Notes: generated by a model from the sequence alone, not told the origin. DNA of 64,000 bases from Talpa occidentalis (GCF_014898055.3 NW_023600993.1:868001-932000); one strand, 5' to 3'; numbered from the stretch's first letter, positions 45,977 through 57,901 are shown. Program-made: numbers and translations.

Positions 45977-48297
45977 CTAGATTCCTGCTATGAGTGAGAC
46001 CATCCGGTATTTTTCTTTTTCTTTTTGGCTAATTTCGCTGAGCATGATCCCTTCCAGCTCCATCCATGTTGCTGCAAATTGCATGTGTTTATCTTTTTTG
46101 AATGCTGAGTAATATTCCATGGTATATATGGACCACATCTTCTTGATCCAGTCATCTATTTTTGGGCATTTGGGTTGTTTCCAAAGCTTAGCTACTGTAA
46201 ACAGTGCTGCTATAAACATAGGGGTGCAGGTGCTCTTTGGAATGGATGTTTCTGTGTCCTTTGGGTAAATACCTAGGAGTGGAATTGCTGGATCATATGG
46301 AAGCTCTATGTTTAGTAGGTCCAGAAATCTCCACACAGCTCTCCATAGTGGTTGGACCAGTTTGCACTCCCACCAGCAGTGCAGGAGAGTTCCTTTTTCT
46401 CCACACCCTCGCCAACATTGGTTGTTGCTGGGTTTTTTAATATGTGCCATTCTCACTGGTGTAAGATGGTATCTCATGGTAGTTTTGATTTGCATTTCCC
46501 TGATGACAAGTGATGTTGAACATTTTTTCATATGTCTGTTGGCCATTTGCATTTCCTCTTCAGAGAAGTTTCTTTTTAGCTCTTCTGCCCATTTTTTGAC
46601 TGGATTATTTTCTTTGTTGTTGTTGAGTCTCATCAGCTCTTTGCAGATTTTTGTGATCAGTCCTTTATCATTAGTGTTGTGTGCAAAAATGTTCTCCCAG
46701 TCGGTGGGGTTTCTCTTTGTTTTGGTTATTGTCTCTTTTGCTGTGCAGAAGCTCTTTAATTTGATGTAGTCCCAGCTGTTTATCTTTGCCTTCACTATCA
46801 CTGCTTTGGGTGATGTGTCTGTAAAGATGTCTTTGATGTGCAAATCCCGTAGTGTTTCGCCTATATTTCCTTCTATGTATTTTATGGTTTCAGGTCTTAT
46901 GTCTAGTTCTTTAATCCATTTTGAGTTGATTTTTGTGTATGGTGTGAGGTAGTGGTCAAGCTTCATTCTTTTGCATGTAGCGACCCGGTTTTCCCAGCAC
47001 CATTTATTGAACAAACTTTCTTTGCTCCAATGCATAGTCTTTGCTCCTTTGTCAAAGATTAGTTGACCATAAATCTGTGGGTTTATTTCTGGATTTTCTA
47101 TTCGATTCCATTGGTCTGTATGTCTGTTCTTGTTCCAATACCATGCAGTTTTGATGATTATGGCTTTGTAGTAGAGTTTGAAGTCTGGGAGTGTGATGCC
47201 TCCATTCCCTTCTTTTTTTTTCAGGAGAGCTTTGGCTATTCGGGGTTTTTGGTGATTCCATATGAATTTCATCAATAATTGTTCTATTTCTTTGAAGAAT
47301 GCCATTGAAATTTTGATTGGAATAGCACTGAATCTGTATATTGCTTTTGGTAGGATGGCCATTTTAATAATGTTTATTCTTCCAATCCACGAGCAGGGGA
47401 TGTCTTTCCATTTCTTGGTGTCTTCTTCTATTTCTTTTAACAGTGTTTTATAGTTTTCTTTGTATAGGTCCTTTACCTCTTTTGTTAGATTTATTCCCAA
47501 ATATTTGATTTTTTTTGTTTCGATAATAAAAGGGATGGTTTTTTTGATTTCTTCTTCTTCAGATTTATTGTTTGTGTATAGGAAGGCTACTGACTTTTGC
47601 GTGTTGATTTTGTATCCTGCCACTTTACTGAACTGATTGATGAGTTGAATTAGTTTTTCTGTGGAGTTTTTGGGGTTCTCTATGTATATTATCATATCAT
47701 CTGCAATTAGTGATAGTTTGACTTCTTCTTTTCCTATTCGGATTCCTTGGATGTCTTTCTCTTGTCTTATTGCTCTGGCTAGGACTTCCAGTATTATATT
47801 GAAAAGCAGTGGTGAGAGTGGACATCCTTGTCTTGTTCCAGATCTTAATGGAATTGCTTTCAGCTTTTCACCATTGAGAATGATACTGGCTGTTGGCTTG
47901 TCATAGATGGCCTTTATGATGTTGAGGTATGTTCCTTGTATCCCAAGAATTTCAAGGGCTTTTATCATGAATGGGTGTTGCACTTTGTCGAAAGCTTTCT
48001 CAGCATCTATTGATATTATCATATGGTTTTTATATTTCTTTTTGTTGATGTGTTGGATAACGTTGATTGATTTTCGGATGTTAAACCATCCTTGTGTCCC
48101 TGGAATGAATCCAACTTGGTCATGGTGAATTATCTTATGGATACATTGTTGGATTCTGATAGCTAGAATTTTATTGAGGATTTTTGCATCAGTGTTCATT
48201 ACGGAGATTGGCCTGTAGTTTTCCTTTTTTGTGTTGTCCTTATTCGGTTTTGGTATTAGTGTAATATTGGCTTCATAGAACGTGTTTGGTATTGTCC
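45977..48297 (-). pseudogene. LINE-1 ORF2 protein, 3' part (reverse transcriptase and C-terminus)
   Basis: ORF2p normally nicks DNA and reverse-transcribes LINE-1 RNA. Only about 773 codons remain: 32 (from [11 protein letters not shown]) before the first Met at 48199, and 740 after it. The endonuclease domain and the start of the reverse transcriptase are lost. Counting from that Met, reverse transcriptase motif A (IDAEKAFD) is at 64-71, [11 protein letters not shown] at 120-130 and the catalytic box at 165-168. The box reads IADD where LINE-1 usually has FADD; both aspartates are kept and the change is one base at 47705-47707. The C-terminal CCHC-type knuckle (CWRGC...HCWWEC) is intact at 595-612. 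The frame ends SLIAGI and TAG at 45977. No promoter remains, so expression would depend on outside transcription. Confidence 0.95.
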
Positions 48298-48317
48298 CAG
48301 GAAGCGTTTACATTTCT

Positions 48318-50029
48318 AAAGGACGGTTTTATTTCATGAGCTTATTGGGTTTCTGTGTGATTTGTGTGGGGTGAAGCAGCTTCCAGGAGTTCCCTGCACA
48401 GTGATCCGAACTCTGAGGAGACAACGGGGGCTCCGAGCCAGCACAGGGGCGCAGGGCACATACGTCGAGGCTCTGTATGGCGGAGCAGAACCCGCTCTGA
48501 CGAGGCTGGTCTCGTGAGCCTCATGCTCAGGACGGGCCGTGTCTCAAGACGGCAGTGGCCGCCATTTGGGCTGAGACTGGCTGAGAACTGGTGCTTCCTG
48601 GCTCTTCTGAGCTGCTTTTCGGTGCCCAGGGGCCGCCCTTGCTGGGACGGGCTGAGCTCCCGAGGCCTGTTGCCCCGGGACGGGACGCAGCCAGACAGAT
48701 GGTCCTCGAGGCTCCCGCGCGGCGGGCGCTGGCGCAGCCTCTGCGGAAGGCGGGCTTTAGTGAGTGACTCCCAGCGGTCGTCTGCACGGGCAGTGTGTGA
48801 CCTGCCCAGGCAGGGCGGTGCTTCCGCTGAAGATTAGGCAACGTGATGCCAAGTGCACGCGCCGCGTGGCCCTGCTCGCCTGTCTCGCCGCCTGCTGCCG
48901 TGCAGCTGCGTGCTGTCCCCCCCAGAGGGGGCCGTGGCGCCCCTGTCAGCAGTGGGGATGCTGGTGGGGGGGCAGTGAGAATCGGCTGCGGGCATCTCCG
49001 CTCAACCCTGTCTCCTGCAGCTCGGGCGCTGCATTCGTGCCACAGCTTTTGACCTGCGTGCACCTGTGTGCACTGCGGGGCTGGGGTCCGCCTGCACCCG
49101 CTTGGGGAGAGGCGTCCAGAATGCTGGACACAGGCGCTCTGCTCTGGGCCTTCCCCGCCTGACCCCACGCATCGGTCGTATGCGGCCCTGGGCACGCAGG
49201 GTCCGGCCTTGGTCCCACGTGTGTCTCCCGCGGGTCGGGCGCGGCCCAGGCCCCGGTGCGCAGCCTCTCTGGGCCGAGGGGTGCATCCTGACTCACGCTG
49301 CTCCCTAAGCCACTTCCCAGCTCGCCTTTTACTTCTGCAGACCCAGGACTCCATCCTGGCCGGCCTGGCCGCTCGCTCCTTTCCAGGAGACTCAGCCCTT
49401 GATGTTGCTTCGCCCCTCAGCCCTGGCACTGAGGTGCCTGCCAGTCTTGCCATCAGCCATTTTTCTAAAGCGAGAAAGTAAGCTCCTCAAGCTAGGAAAT
49501 TCTTGATCCACGAGTTCGGATTTTTCTTCACTGCCACTGCTTTGCATCTTCTCTGCCCAGTCTGTCTTTCACCAGCGGCTGGAGAGGTTTTCTTCCTCAC
49601 CGGAGGGGGTTGAGCTGGGTGCCCGGTGAGTGAGCCGGGGCTGAGAGTCACTTTCCTTGCCCTTCTCCCTTAGCCTTCCCCTCAGCCCATCATCCCTAAT
49701 CATTTTGGCTGCTGCATTAGAGGAGAGAGTGCTTATTTTTCGATAGTTTTCTCTCACGTTCCAGCAGCCAGGCACCGCTGTTGCGGGCTGGCTGGCGTCC
49801 CGTGGCGCCTGGGAGGGCTTTGTGCTCCTCCAGCTCACCCGTCCTTTCTGGTTTCCTCGCTCGCGGCCTTTGCTGAGCACTGCAGGGCTCCGCTCTCGTT
49901 CCTTGTCATGCTTGTTTTCCGAGTAGCTTAACAGCACCCAGCGACAGTAAGCGGGCTGGCGGGTGAGGAGATGTAAGTGCTGCACGAAGCTACGAGACAG
50001 ATGGCCACACGGCCCCCTGCGTAAAGTGG
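48318..50029. other. GC- and CpG-rich unique sequence, no gene recognised
   Basis: CpG clusters occur near 48640-48760 and 49160-49270. The minus-strand frame at 48527-49453 is long but Arg, Ala, Pro and Ser-rich, overlaps plus-strand frames, and shows no domain. I treat it as compositional. Confidence 0.45.
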
Positions 50030-50419
50030 GGTCCGTGAGTCGTTGGGAGTGTAAAAATACACACTGTTTGGCAATTGTGTTTACAGAATTTCAATCTATG
50101 TAACTTACGAAGCAGCAGTTCCAGCACTTGGCTAGGAATGTCCGTGTGCAGTGGTGCAGAGGGGAAGGATATGGCACTGTTTGTTGAGAAGCGGTGAAAA
50201 TGCTCATTGAGATACTGGAAGAATCCTACCTGTCCTCAAGTGGGACATCTGTGTCCTAACATGCTTTGCATCTGCACGATGAAGTATTATGCACTCACGA
50301 TTCAAGAAAACTTTTATCCGTTTTGTCTGATAGGACTTAAACATATGAGCATTTTAAAAATTGTGGTAGCCATGGATTGAAGTAAAATTTCATCCAGGTA
50401 CATAGATACCATGTCTCAG
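50030..50419 (+). repeat. Possible old LINE-1 fragment
   Basis: Phrases such as ACACTGTTTGGCAATT, AGCAGTTCCAGCACTTGGCTA and ATGAAGTATTATGCACTCA recall the 3' part of old mammalian LINE-1 elements ('tttggcaattt', 'cagcaattccacttctagg', 'gaatactatgcagc'). Divergence is high and the call is tentative. Confidence 0.35.
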
Positions 50420-50431
50420 AAAAAGAAGTTT

Positions 50432-50696
50432 TATTTATTTATTTATTTATTTTATTTATACAAGAACCAGGGTACAGGCCAGATGCGCGGGAGGGAGAGG
50501 ATTCACCAGAGACAGAGCGGGGATCAGAACAGGCAGACTGACGAAGACACTGCTGAGGGGAGCAGCAGGCGAGACAGGAGAGGTCTGCTACACCATGTGG
50601 GACCCTCGCCTGCTGGCCGGGATCGAACTGGCGCTGCAGAGGGTGCGGACAGCTTCACAGCGCTGCGCTCAACCGCTTGTGCCGCCAGGGAGGCCC
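50432..50696 (-). mobile_element. tRNA-derived T+ SINE, copy 6
   Basis: On the minus strand it starts GGGCCTCCCTGGCGGCAC, has B-box GTTCGATCCC, and ends in a TAAATAAATAAATAAA-type tail. The target duplication AAAAAGAAGTTT is at 50420-50431 and 50698-50709, exact. Confidence 0.93.
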
Positions 50697-50819
50697 AAAA
50701 AAGAAGTTTAATAGAAGTGAGGAACATGAGCTACAACTTGGGGAAGAACCCTTTCTATTCTATGCTGGGGTCTTTCCTTTTTTATATCTTTCACTTAAAA
50801 GCCATTTTAGTTGAGGTCA
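50697..50819. other. Short unique spacer
   Basis: Nothing recognised. Confidence 0.4.
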
Positions 50820-51535
50820 TATGGGTCTGCAAGTCTGTGATGTATGGGTTCAGGGGTTCAGGTTCCCATCAAGGCAAGGTAAGCACACCTACCACCCAAT
50901 GCCTGGCATCCGCCCACCTCCTCTTCCTGGCGCACCCACCTTCCCTCTGGTAACCACCATCTGTTGTCAGGATCTGAAGGTTTGTTTTGGTTCGTTTTCC
51001 TTAGTTTGCTTTCTCTGTGTTGCACAGAGGCGTGAAATCACCCAGTATTTGTCCTTCTGATTTATTCTGCTTAGCAGAATCCTCTCAAGGTCCATCCGAG
51101 TTATTGTAAATGCCAAGGGTTCCCCTTTTTACCAGCTGAGTAGTATTCCACTGCACATATGGACCACATCTTCACAGTGCGCTTGCCTCCCCTGGGCCAA
51201 GGTTGAGTTCCTAGCCTGACTGTTGTGACGGGTGCCCAGTGGGCATAGGCGGCGGCCATCCCTTCAAATGAGCGCCTTTGCATTCTTGAGGTGGAGACCC
51301 AGGGGTGGGACTGCTGCATCATGTGGTGGGGCTACTTTGGATTTTTTGAGGAACCTCCACACTGTTTTACGTAGAAATCGGACCCGTCTACACTCCACCA
51401 AAGCGGGCAAGGGCTCCCTTTTCTCTGCCTGCACCAGTGGCTTTCCTTTCTGCGCCCCTTGTATCAACAGTATCACATGTGGAAATTCCCTAGGGGACAT
51501 GGGGGAAGACATTTTTTAAATAAATCAGTGACGAT
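50820..51535 (-). mobile_element. Old LINE-1 3'-end fragment
   Basis: The plus strand reads as reversed LINE-1 3' sequence: GAAATCACCCAGTATTTGTC, then CTCTCAAGGTCCATCCGAG, GCTGAGTAGTATTCCACTGC and TGGACCACATCTTCACAGTG. Further on come GTGGGACTGCTGCATCATG and GAACCTCCACACTGTTTT. These correspond to the ORF2 end and 3' UTR. Stops and indels abound. Confidence 0.8.
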
Positions 51536-52679
51536 TTAAAACACTGTATAACAGGCCGCGGATCACACAGACAGCCCGCCCCGCCTCTGCCCGCGGCCTC
51601 CGTCCCTGCCCCGCGCGGGGGAGAGTGCGGCCCCTGGAGTGTGCGCGGCCAGACGGTGAGGCCTCCGTCTCCAGAGGCCTGGTCTGTTGATGCTTGCGGC
51701 CCAGGGGCGGGCAGAGGTTCCACTTGAGGGCAGACGCCTTGGCTCGCCGGCGGACACGGAGTCAGGGGTTCACGTCCCTGAGGTTACTGCTTTTGAGCCA
51801 TTACGGAAGCTGGGAGCTTGCAGACTATCCTAAGTTTGTATTTGGAAGAGGAAGTTGAGTTTTGCTGCTTGGCTTATAAAATACAGGCTGACAGACACGC
51901 TACGAGGGAGGCCCCCGTCGGCCAGCAGACTCCCCGCGCCCCTGCGGCCCCGCGTCAGTAAGGAAAACAAGCAGTTACAGTCCTCGGGCGAGAGGCAGAA
52001 GGAAACCCCTCTGCCTTGTGCTTCCACTTCGCTGTGTTACCACGATGGCAGCCCCTTCCTTCCCACCCCCCACACCCCACCCGCCCTTTCCGCGCCTCCA
52101 GGACCCTGTCCTGGGCAGGCAGCGGGTCCCCAGCCTGGCCACGTGACCTGAACCCTGACAGGCGCAGCCGCCCGTAGGTGGAGGCACCGCCCGGAGGGTG
52201 CTGGCCCCAGAGCGGCCACAGGTGGGGAGAGCCTCTGTCATGGAAGCAAATAAGTGTCTTAGGTCCAAAATCTGACACAAGTCCTGGAGCTGCAAGGAAA
52301 ATAATGTAAATTATAAATTTCTGTGTCAAGGGAATGGGGAGCCACTATTTAAAGCAGGTGCTCAGGCTGCAGCCCAAGGATGCGTGGGGAATCACTCTGC
52401 AGGGTGTGCTGGTGCAGCACTGGGGTGTCCAGAAGACCCCACAGACGTCACCTACACTGAAGGAACTCTGGCAGCAGAAAGGGAAGGTCATGAAGCTGTT
52501 GAAAGTAAAGCTTTTGCTTCTACGTCCTCCCAGAATTGTCTGAGAATATAATAATTTGGAGCCCTGCAAAGTAAAAAGACTGACTTTGAAGGTCTCCTCC
52601 ACAGGAAGACGGGGACAAGCAGAGGTGGGTAATTGGGGGGACGATCAGACTAAGTACAGAAGATGGGCAAAGCGAAGGT
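51536..52679. other. Unique sequence with CpG-rich start, no gene recognised
   Basis: CpG is dense at 51550-51740. The later part is balanced. The plus-strand frame at 52334-52543 (MGSHYLKQVLRL start) has no domain I know. Confidence 0.4.
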
Positions 52680-54960
52680 CTGGCTTGAAATGACTTAGGA
52701 TCTAAGATTCTGATGATTTTTTCAAGATAAAATGAAACAAGGTGAGAAACAGTACAAGGAACGAAAAATATCCATAATTGGAAGAGGTATTCAAAAATCT
52801 TTGAAAAGGGCAGTATGATCTATGCCAAAAACAATGTAGTCTGTTATTTATGACACTAAATTGATGAGCTCTGATGACATGTTTGGGTGCCTAGGAGCAT
52901 ATGACTGAAGGAATCACTCAAAAACAGAGAGAACGTGCACTGATCAATAATGAATTTAAAAAAGCGATATAATATAAACTGCTTCAATCATAGCTAGATG
53001 TATTTTACTCCATTACTTTTATAGAAATGGGAAAAAATCCACCAGTAGACAATAATGAACCAGGAGAGCAAAACCAATACAAGTATAAGCAGATGTCACT
53101 GGTGAACACAAATGTAAATATCCGAACTGCAATATTGGCAAATAAATTCCAGCAGAGTTGAAAATAATAATATATCATCCACATGTGTGCATCATCCAAG
53201 AAATGGTAAGGTTTTATCCGCACTAGAAAATGCCCAAACCTAGTTTATTACATTGAAGGATTATAGGGGAAAGAGAAACAAAATGATATTTAAACCAATT
53301 TTATAAAATGGTCCATCAAAATCTGGTTTTAAAAAGTAATAAGCAAAACTCTTTGGAAGCTGGAAAATTAAAGGGAACTTCCCTGATTTAGTAAAATTTA
53401 TCTGCCAGAAAACTCAGCAAGATTAACATTTACTGGTGAAATTATTGGAAGCATTCCCTCCCGATCAGTAACAAGAAGAGAGAATTTACTATCATATTGT
53501 TAGTCAATATTATACTAGAGCCCTTGGTCAATCCACCAAGCTAGGACATAAACAAATAAAATTTATAAATATTGGAAAGAAATAATGAAAAAAGAAATTG
53601 TGTAAGTATTCTAAAGGAGGAAGAAAAAATGCCATTATTTTCAGAAAATAGCAAAGATGCAATTTTCTGTAGCCTGACTGCATGCTAGCCGTGATAGCAC
53701 ATGTAATAGATGATAAGATCTGCTTCACAATAGCCAGAGAACTATAAAATGCATAAAGATAACCCTAATAAAACTAAATATAAGACCTATATGAAGAAAA
53801 CTATAAAATTTTACCAAAGAACATAAAAAGAGATTTGAATAAAAGGTGAACTAAGCCATATTCTAAATGGGATCACTCAACATTGTAAAGATAAGAATAC
53901 TCCTCCAAATTAATCTGTAAATACACTGCAGTGTAATCAAAAATCCTATTAGCTTATTCATGAAACTCAAAGACCTCCTTATAAACTTCATTTAGAAAGG
54001 GACTACGCCAGAATAACCATGAGGACATTTCAAAAAGATAGAGTAAAATGGGAGATATTTGCCTGCCATATTTTAGAACGTACTGTAAAAATTGAATAAT
54101 TAAAAAACATAGCACTGGCATGAAAATAAAGAGATCATCTTCCACAACCAAACCCATGAAAATTCAGTGCATGGAATAATGGTATTTTGAATTAGTAAGA
54201 AAAGGTTATATTGGTGATCAACAGCGCTAGCTTAAGTATTGTCAATAGGGAGGAAGAAATTAGATCTCCACTTATATAATTCACAAAAATAAATTCTGAT
54301 ATATAAATTTCAAAAGGTAAAAAACAAAGTTATGAATATATTAGAAGAAAATATAGTTGTCATCATTTGTCATTAGAATAAAAATGGGTATACATATACA
54401 TTCACAAACAACCTAACACTAAAGCCATAAGGAATTTATTAATAAATTTAGCTATGTGATGCAGTTAAAGACCTAAAACAAAGTGAAAGCCAGCAGTGGA
54501 GGAAATGTTTGTAGCATGTATGTATGTTTCAGAGTATGCATCCCGTGTGATCACACATGTTAGTATCACTACGTGAAAAGAATGTCAATATTAATGTATG
54601 CAATCACACATGCGTACATATTTATGTATGTAAATAGCATGTGTTTATCATTTATGTATAAATGCCATGTATACATACAAATACACATACCATGAAAATC
54701 AAAAGAGGGAATAAAAACGGTCATTAAAGCAAAAGGAAAAGATGATTAACTACTAATAATCAGAAAAGCACAAATTAAAGTGGCAAAGGCTGAACACTAA
54801 ATACTGAAGTTCTTAAGCACTGAACGTGTTCAGAACATTTATATAAAATTCAAGGTTGTAGAATATATGCGGACATCTTATTTTCATAAAATACACATAT
54901 ATGTGCAAATGCATTTATATTTATCTACATGTACCTTGTGGTGTCCTTTTTTATTGCACA
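52680..54960 (+). mobile_element. Ancient LINE-1 (L1M-like) ORF2 relic
   Basis: This AT/A-rich plus-strand sequence preserves LINE-1 phrases: AAGAAAACTATAAAATTTTA then CCAAAGAACATAAAAAGAGA, AATCAAAAATCCTATTAGC, AAAACATAGCACTGGCATG and AGATCATCTTCCACAACC. They appear in the ORF2 order, with many stops and indels. The end from about 54500 is an ATGTATGT-rich, degenerate section. Exact ends are not visible. Confidence 0.7.
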
Positions 54961-55235
54961 TAGGTTTAGCCTAAAATATATTTTCCACCAATTATCCTTT
55001 GAGGATTTTATCTTTTGAGATTTTATCTTTTACTTACCCACTGATCGTCTCCTTTGACCAGAGCATGATTCCCATGAAGTGAAAGCAGGGACCATGTCAG
55101 TTTCGTGACAGGTTACCCTCAATGTCTGGAAGGCAGCTGACTCACGGTGGGCCCAGTGTCTGTGACGCGAAGAAGTTTCCGTGACGTGGATGGTTTGTGG
55201 ACCACACTGGCATGGGTATCAGGATGGCCACACTG
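54961..55235. other. Unique spacer
   Basis: Nothing recognised. Confidence 0.4.
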
Positions 55236-55456
55236 TGTACAGGCCAGAGGTGTGGGGGTGAGAGGGTTCTCCAGAGACAGAATGCGGAGCAGAACAGGCA
55301 GATCCACTGAGACACACTGCTGAGGGGAGCAGCAGGGAGACAGGAGAGGTCTGCTGCACCGTGGGTAGCTCCCTGGCCAGGGATAGCACTCAGACCACAG
55401 TGGCTGGGGATCATTTGATAGCGCTGCGACTAACCCCTGCACCACCAGGGAGGCCC
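55236..55456 (-). mobile_element. tRNA-derived T+ SINE, copy 7 (tail lost)
   Basis: The minus strand begins GGGCCTCCCTGGTGGTGC at 55456 and keeps the CAGACCTCTCCTG and GCTCCCCTCAGCAGTGTG body landmarks. It lacks the AATAAATAAATCTTT tail and a visible target duplication, so it is an old or truncated copy. Confidence 0.85.
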
Positions 55457-55843
55457 TATCTTCAGTTATTTTTAAAACTGAATGTTGAGAAGAGGGGAAC
55501 ATCCTCACCCCGACCCTGAACTTTTCCAGGAGAGTCTTAAAAGTCTTCATTTTTAAAATTTTGGCTCTTTAGCAGAATCTTCTCTTGCACAATCTCTAGA
55601 ATTTGACCTGTGTCCCCTGACAGACATCGATGTCATCGACTCAGATAACACACCTCGCTCAGCTGGGTGAACGAACGTTCTTCTCGTTTATTCTTTAAAT
55701 AACGGTTCATTGCTTAGTTCACCGCTTTTTGAGGGACAGTGTTGGAGCTGTCCTTCCCGGAGCAGCACTTTTATTCTCGCTTTCTAAAATGAATGAATGA
55801 GCGCAGGAATGAATGAACGCGCTTTATCTTGCTGTCTCTGCAG
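55457..55843. other. Unique spacer
   Basis: A short GAATGAATGA repeat lies near 55789-55815. Nothing else is recognised. Confidence 0.4.
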
Positions 55844-55977
55844 TGAAGCGATTCTTCGGCGATGAAGAGATAATCAGAGAGAAGATGCAACAAGATCTTG
55901 CAGGCCTCAGCGTCTCGAGTGGCGACACGAGTATTTATAGCCATCAGGCATGGCGGTTACTGTGTACCAGGCATTAG
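55844..55977 (+). other. Weak candidate exon, unknown gene
   Basis: A pyrimidine-rich tract (TTATCTTGCTGTCTCTGCAG) ends at 55843. The frame that follows (KRFFGDEEIIREKM...) stays open for 43 codons to a TAG at 55975-55977. No good donor is seen (the best is GAGTATTT at about 55929), and a MIR relic starts near 55950. As an internal exon it could only be short; as a last exon it lacks a nearby poly-A signal. Probably chance or noncoding. Confidence 0.15.
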
Positions 55978-56060
55978 CACAGAACATTTGCCTGTGTCTT
56001 CGCTTTACAGCACAACTTCTGTCGGTGCTCCAAGGTAACACAGCCACCTGCCGCCGCTCC
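55950..56060 (-). repeat. MIR SINE relic (weak)
   Basis: TTACTGTGTACCAGGCATTA followed by CTTTACAGCAC and CCAAGGTAACACAG resembles reversed MIR. It is short and diverged. Confidence 0.4.
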
Positions 56061-57718
56061 TGTGCCGTACATGAGGAGAGCGCGGCGGGGAGGCCAGCAG
56101 CCCTGCTGTGCAGGCCCAGGCAGCATGAGCTGCACTGAAGACATTAGGCAAACTCTCCCTCGAAGCCCAGGCCCACCTTAAAGGCTGGTGTGTAAGTGGG
56201 TGTATTGCTGTGAGAGTATTTTGCAAAAGAACAGAGGTTCTGTGGCCATTGTTTGAAGGCTCATGTTTAGGATTGTGCGGTTGGATGAACCGTGAGGGGC
56301 AGTGACGTTAAAGCTAGTGGGAAACAGCAGTCCATGCTTCCCTCTGGCACACGCCTGTGTGTCATCAGTTGTGAGCTCAGCTGGTGTGATGCAGACGCGC
56401 ATGAACTTCCCAAGGGCTGGTCGATCCTTTGTCATGGCGGGAGCTGCCCGCCAGCCCCCTCGTGACGCATCCCTGACATCCGAAGAGCTGTGTCTTCCTC
56501 TTACCGTTCATGAAGGGCCGACGATGGATTTTTATTTTATTTAATGTATTTCCACTTAGCATTTATAAAGCATATACCACACCCAGACACAGTGCCCACC
56601 CTCAAAGCTGCTCACCGTCAGGTGGCGCGAAAGTGGGTTTGACCCAGTACAGGGGAAAGGAGCAGGCCAAGGTCCAGGTGAAGGTGTGGAACAGAGCGGA
56701 GAGCAGCGAGGTGGGCAGCTGGGATGGACGCATCATCCTCATCCTAGTACCATCTGGTTTTCAAGCTAGAACTAGTGATTAGCGTGAAAGGAGAGGGGCG
56801 TGTTAACCCCTCGTGTGGGGTCCCGGACTGAGATTCAGCAGTGGATGCCTCTGGGGTGGATGAGGCTCCAGCCCTTCTGTTGCATCTTCTCACTTAAAAC
56901 GATCTCTCTCTACACGGATACGTGGCAACAGCGCCATACGGGGCATCCCTCGAAACCACGTTCTCAAATCAGAATATGACAAAGACTTATTTTGAATTAA
57001 CTTTCCAAACATTCTTGCAATGATACTTCTTAGTGGACGGAACCTAAGAAATGCAGCGAGTGCTGGAGGCAGGAGTATGTGAGTCGCAGGCAGGAAAATA
57101 CTTGAAGATGAATGTAATATTTATTGGGTTTGATGTTTTAAATCCATTTACCACTATGCATCTGAATTTTAATAAAATTTCTACTTGAACCGTGGCGCTC
57201 CAGAATCTGAGAGAAGCTTTCAAATGGAAGACCTTATTCTTTAGAGGAGATCAGAAGAATTCGTAATGCGTTTTGAATCTTGAGAAGGTGTTTTGTTGTT
57301 AAGACATCAGAGAGCGATGATGGTGATACTTGGAGACAGGCGGAGCTGAAATTTTGACCGCGTCCGCTCTTCATCTCGGCCCTGTCACTGCTTGATTTGT
57401 GTTCCGTGCGCTGACGTGTCCTGCTCCCGCCGGCCCGGGCTGCGAGGGTGTCTGTGCATGCATCTCCCAAGCACCCACTTGCTATAGAGGTGGGGAGAAG
57501 AGACGGCCCTGGAATGCACATAAAACGTGGGGTAATGGAGATTTCTGATAGACCTACAAAAAGATGGCATTTAAAAATATGTTAGGGGATAAATCAGCGG
57601 TTTTGTGGAAATCAGTGGCAAGCGATGGGAAAACAGCAGCAGGTTTGGCAGGAGGACGGAGGCAGAACTGTTAGGCTCATCCGTCTCCAAGTCCCGTTAC
57701 TCTATGATTAAATATTAG
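56061..57718. other. Unique sequence, no gene recognised
   Basis: Composition is balanced. An AT-rich stretch at 56960-57240 has enhancer-like texture (ATTTATTGGGTTTGATGTTT and nearby). I recognise no transposon. Confidence 0.4.
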
Positions 57719-57901
57719 TGTCCAGAAACAAGCAAAGGAAATGCCAGCTCTTGAAATACCAAATGCAGAACAGAAAGGACTGAGTAAATACCTCACTGAG
57801 ACAGATCCAGAAGATGACTCAGGGGGCACAGAAGTGGCGGGAACCTCGTGCCCAGGTAGCTCATTAGCAGTCGCTCAGGAACTGAAATCAAATCAACAGA
57901 G
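57719..57901 (+). other. Candidate internal coding exon, unknown gene
   Basis: An AG at 57717-57718 after a C/T-containing tract is followed by 183 bp. These end at GAG|GTAAGTTTTT, a near-consensus donor at 57902. One frame is open across the whole stretch: 60 codons, starting VQKQAKEMPALEIPNAEQ, with an acidic TETDPEDDSGG segment and ending QELKSNQQ. An in-frame TGA lies just upstream and TAA lies inside the donor. One base before and two after make it phase-symmetric (183 = 3 x 61). The product looks like a disordered linker, and I recognise no family. Chance cannot be excluded. Confidence 0.3.

Larger units (their letters stand above)
45777..48297 (-). mobile_element. Young 5'-truncated LINE-1 insertion
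   Basis: The element runs from the poly-T at 45777 (its reversed A-tail) to a 5' truncation at 48297 inside ORF2. A perfect 20-bp target duplication beginning CAGGAAGCGT flanks it at 45757-45776 and 48298-48317. Read on the minus strand the target junction is CTTT|AGAAATG, a variant of the LINE-1 endonuclease consensus TT|AAAA. The reading frame has no stop or frameshift over its whole remaining length. All of this marks a recent insertion. Confidence 0.96.

Noticed and set aside
46237..48128. Plus-strand open frames within the LINE-1
   Set aside because: They are antisense shadows of ORF2.
48527..49453. 308-codon minus-strand open frame beside the young LINE-1
   Set aside because: It lies in CpG-rich DNA, is Arg/Ala/Pro/Ser-rich and lacks any recognisable domain or splice pattern.
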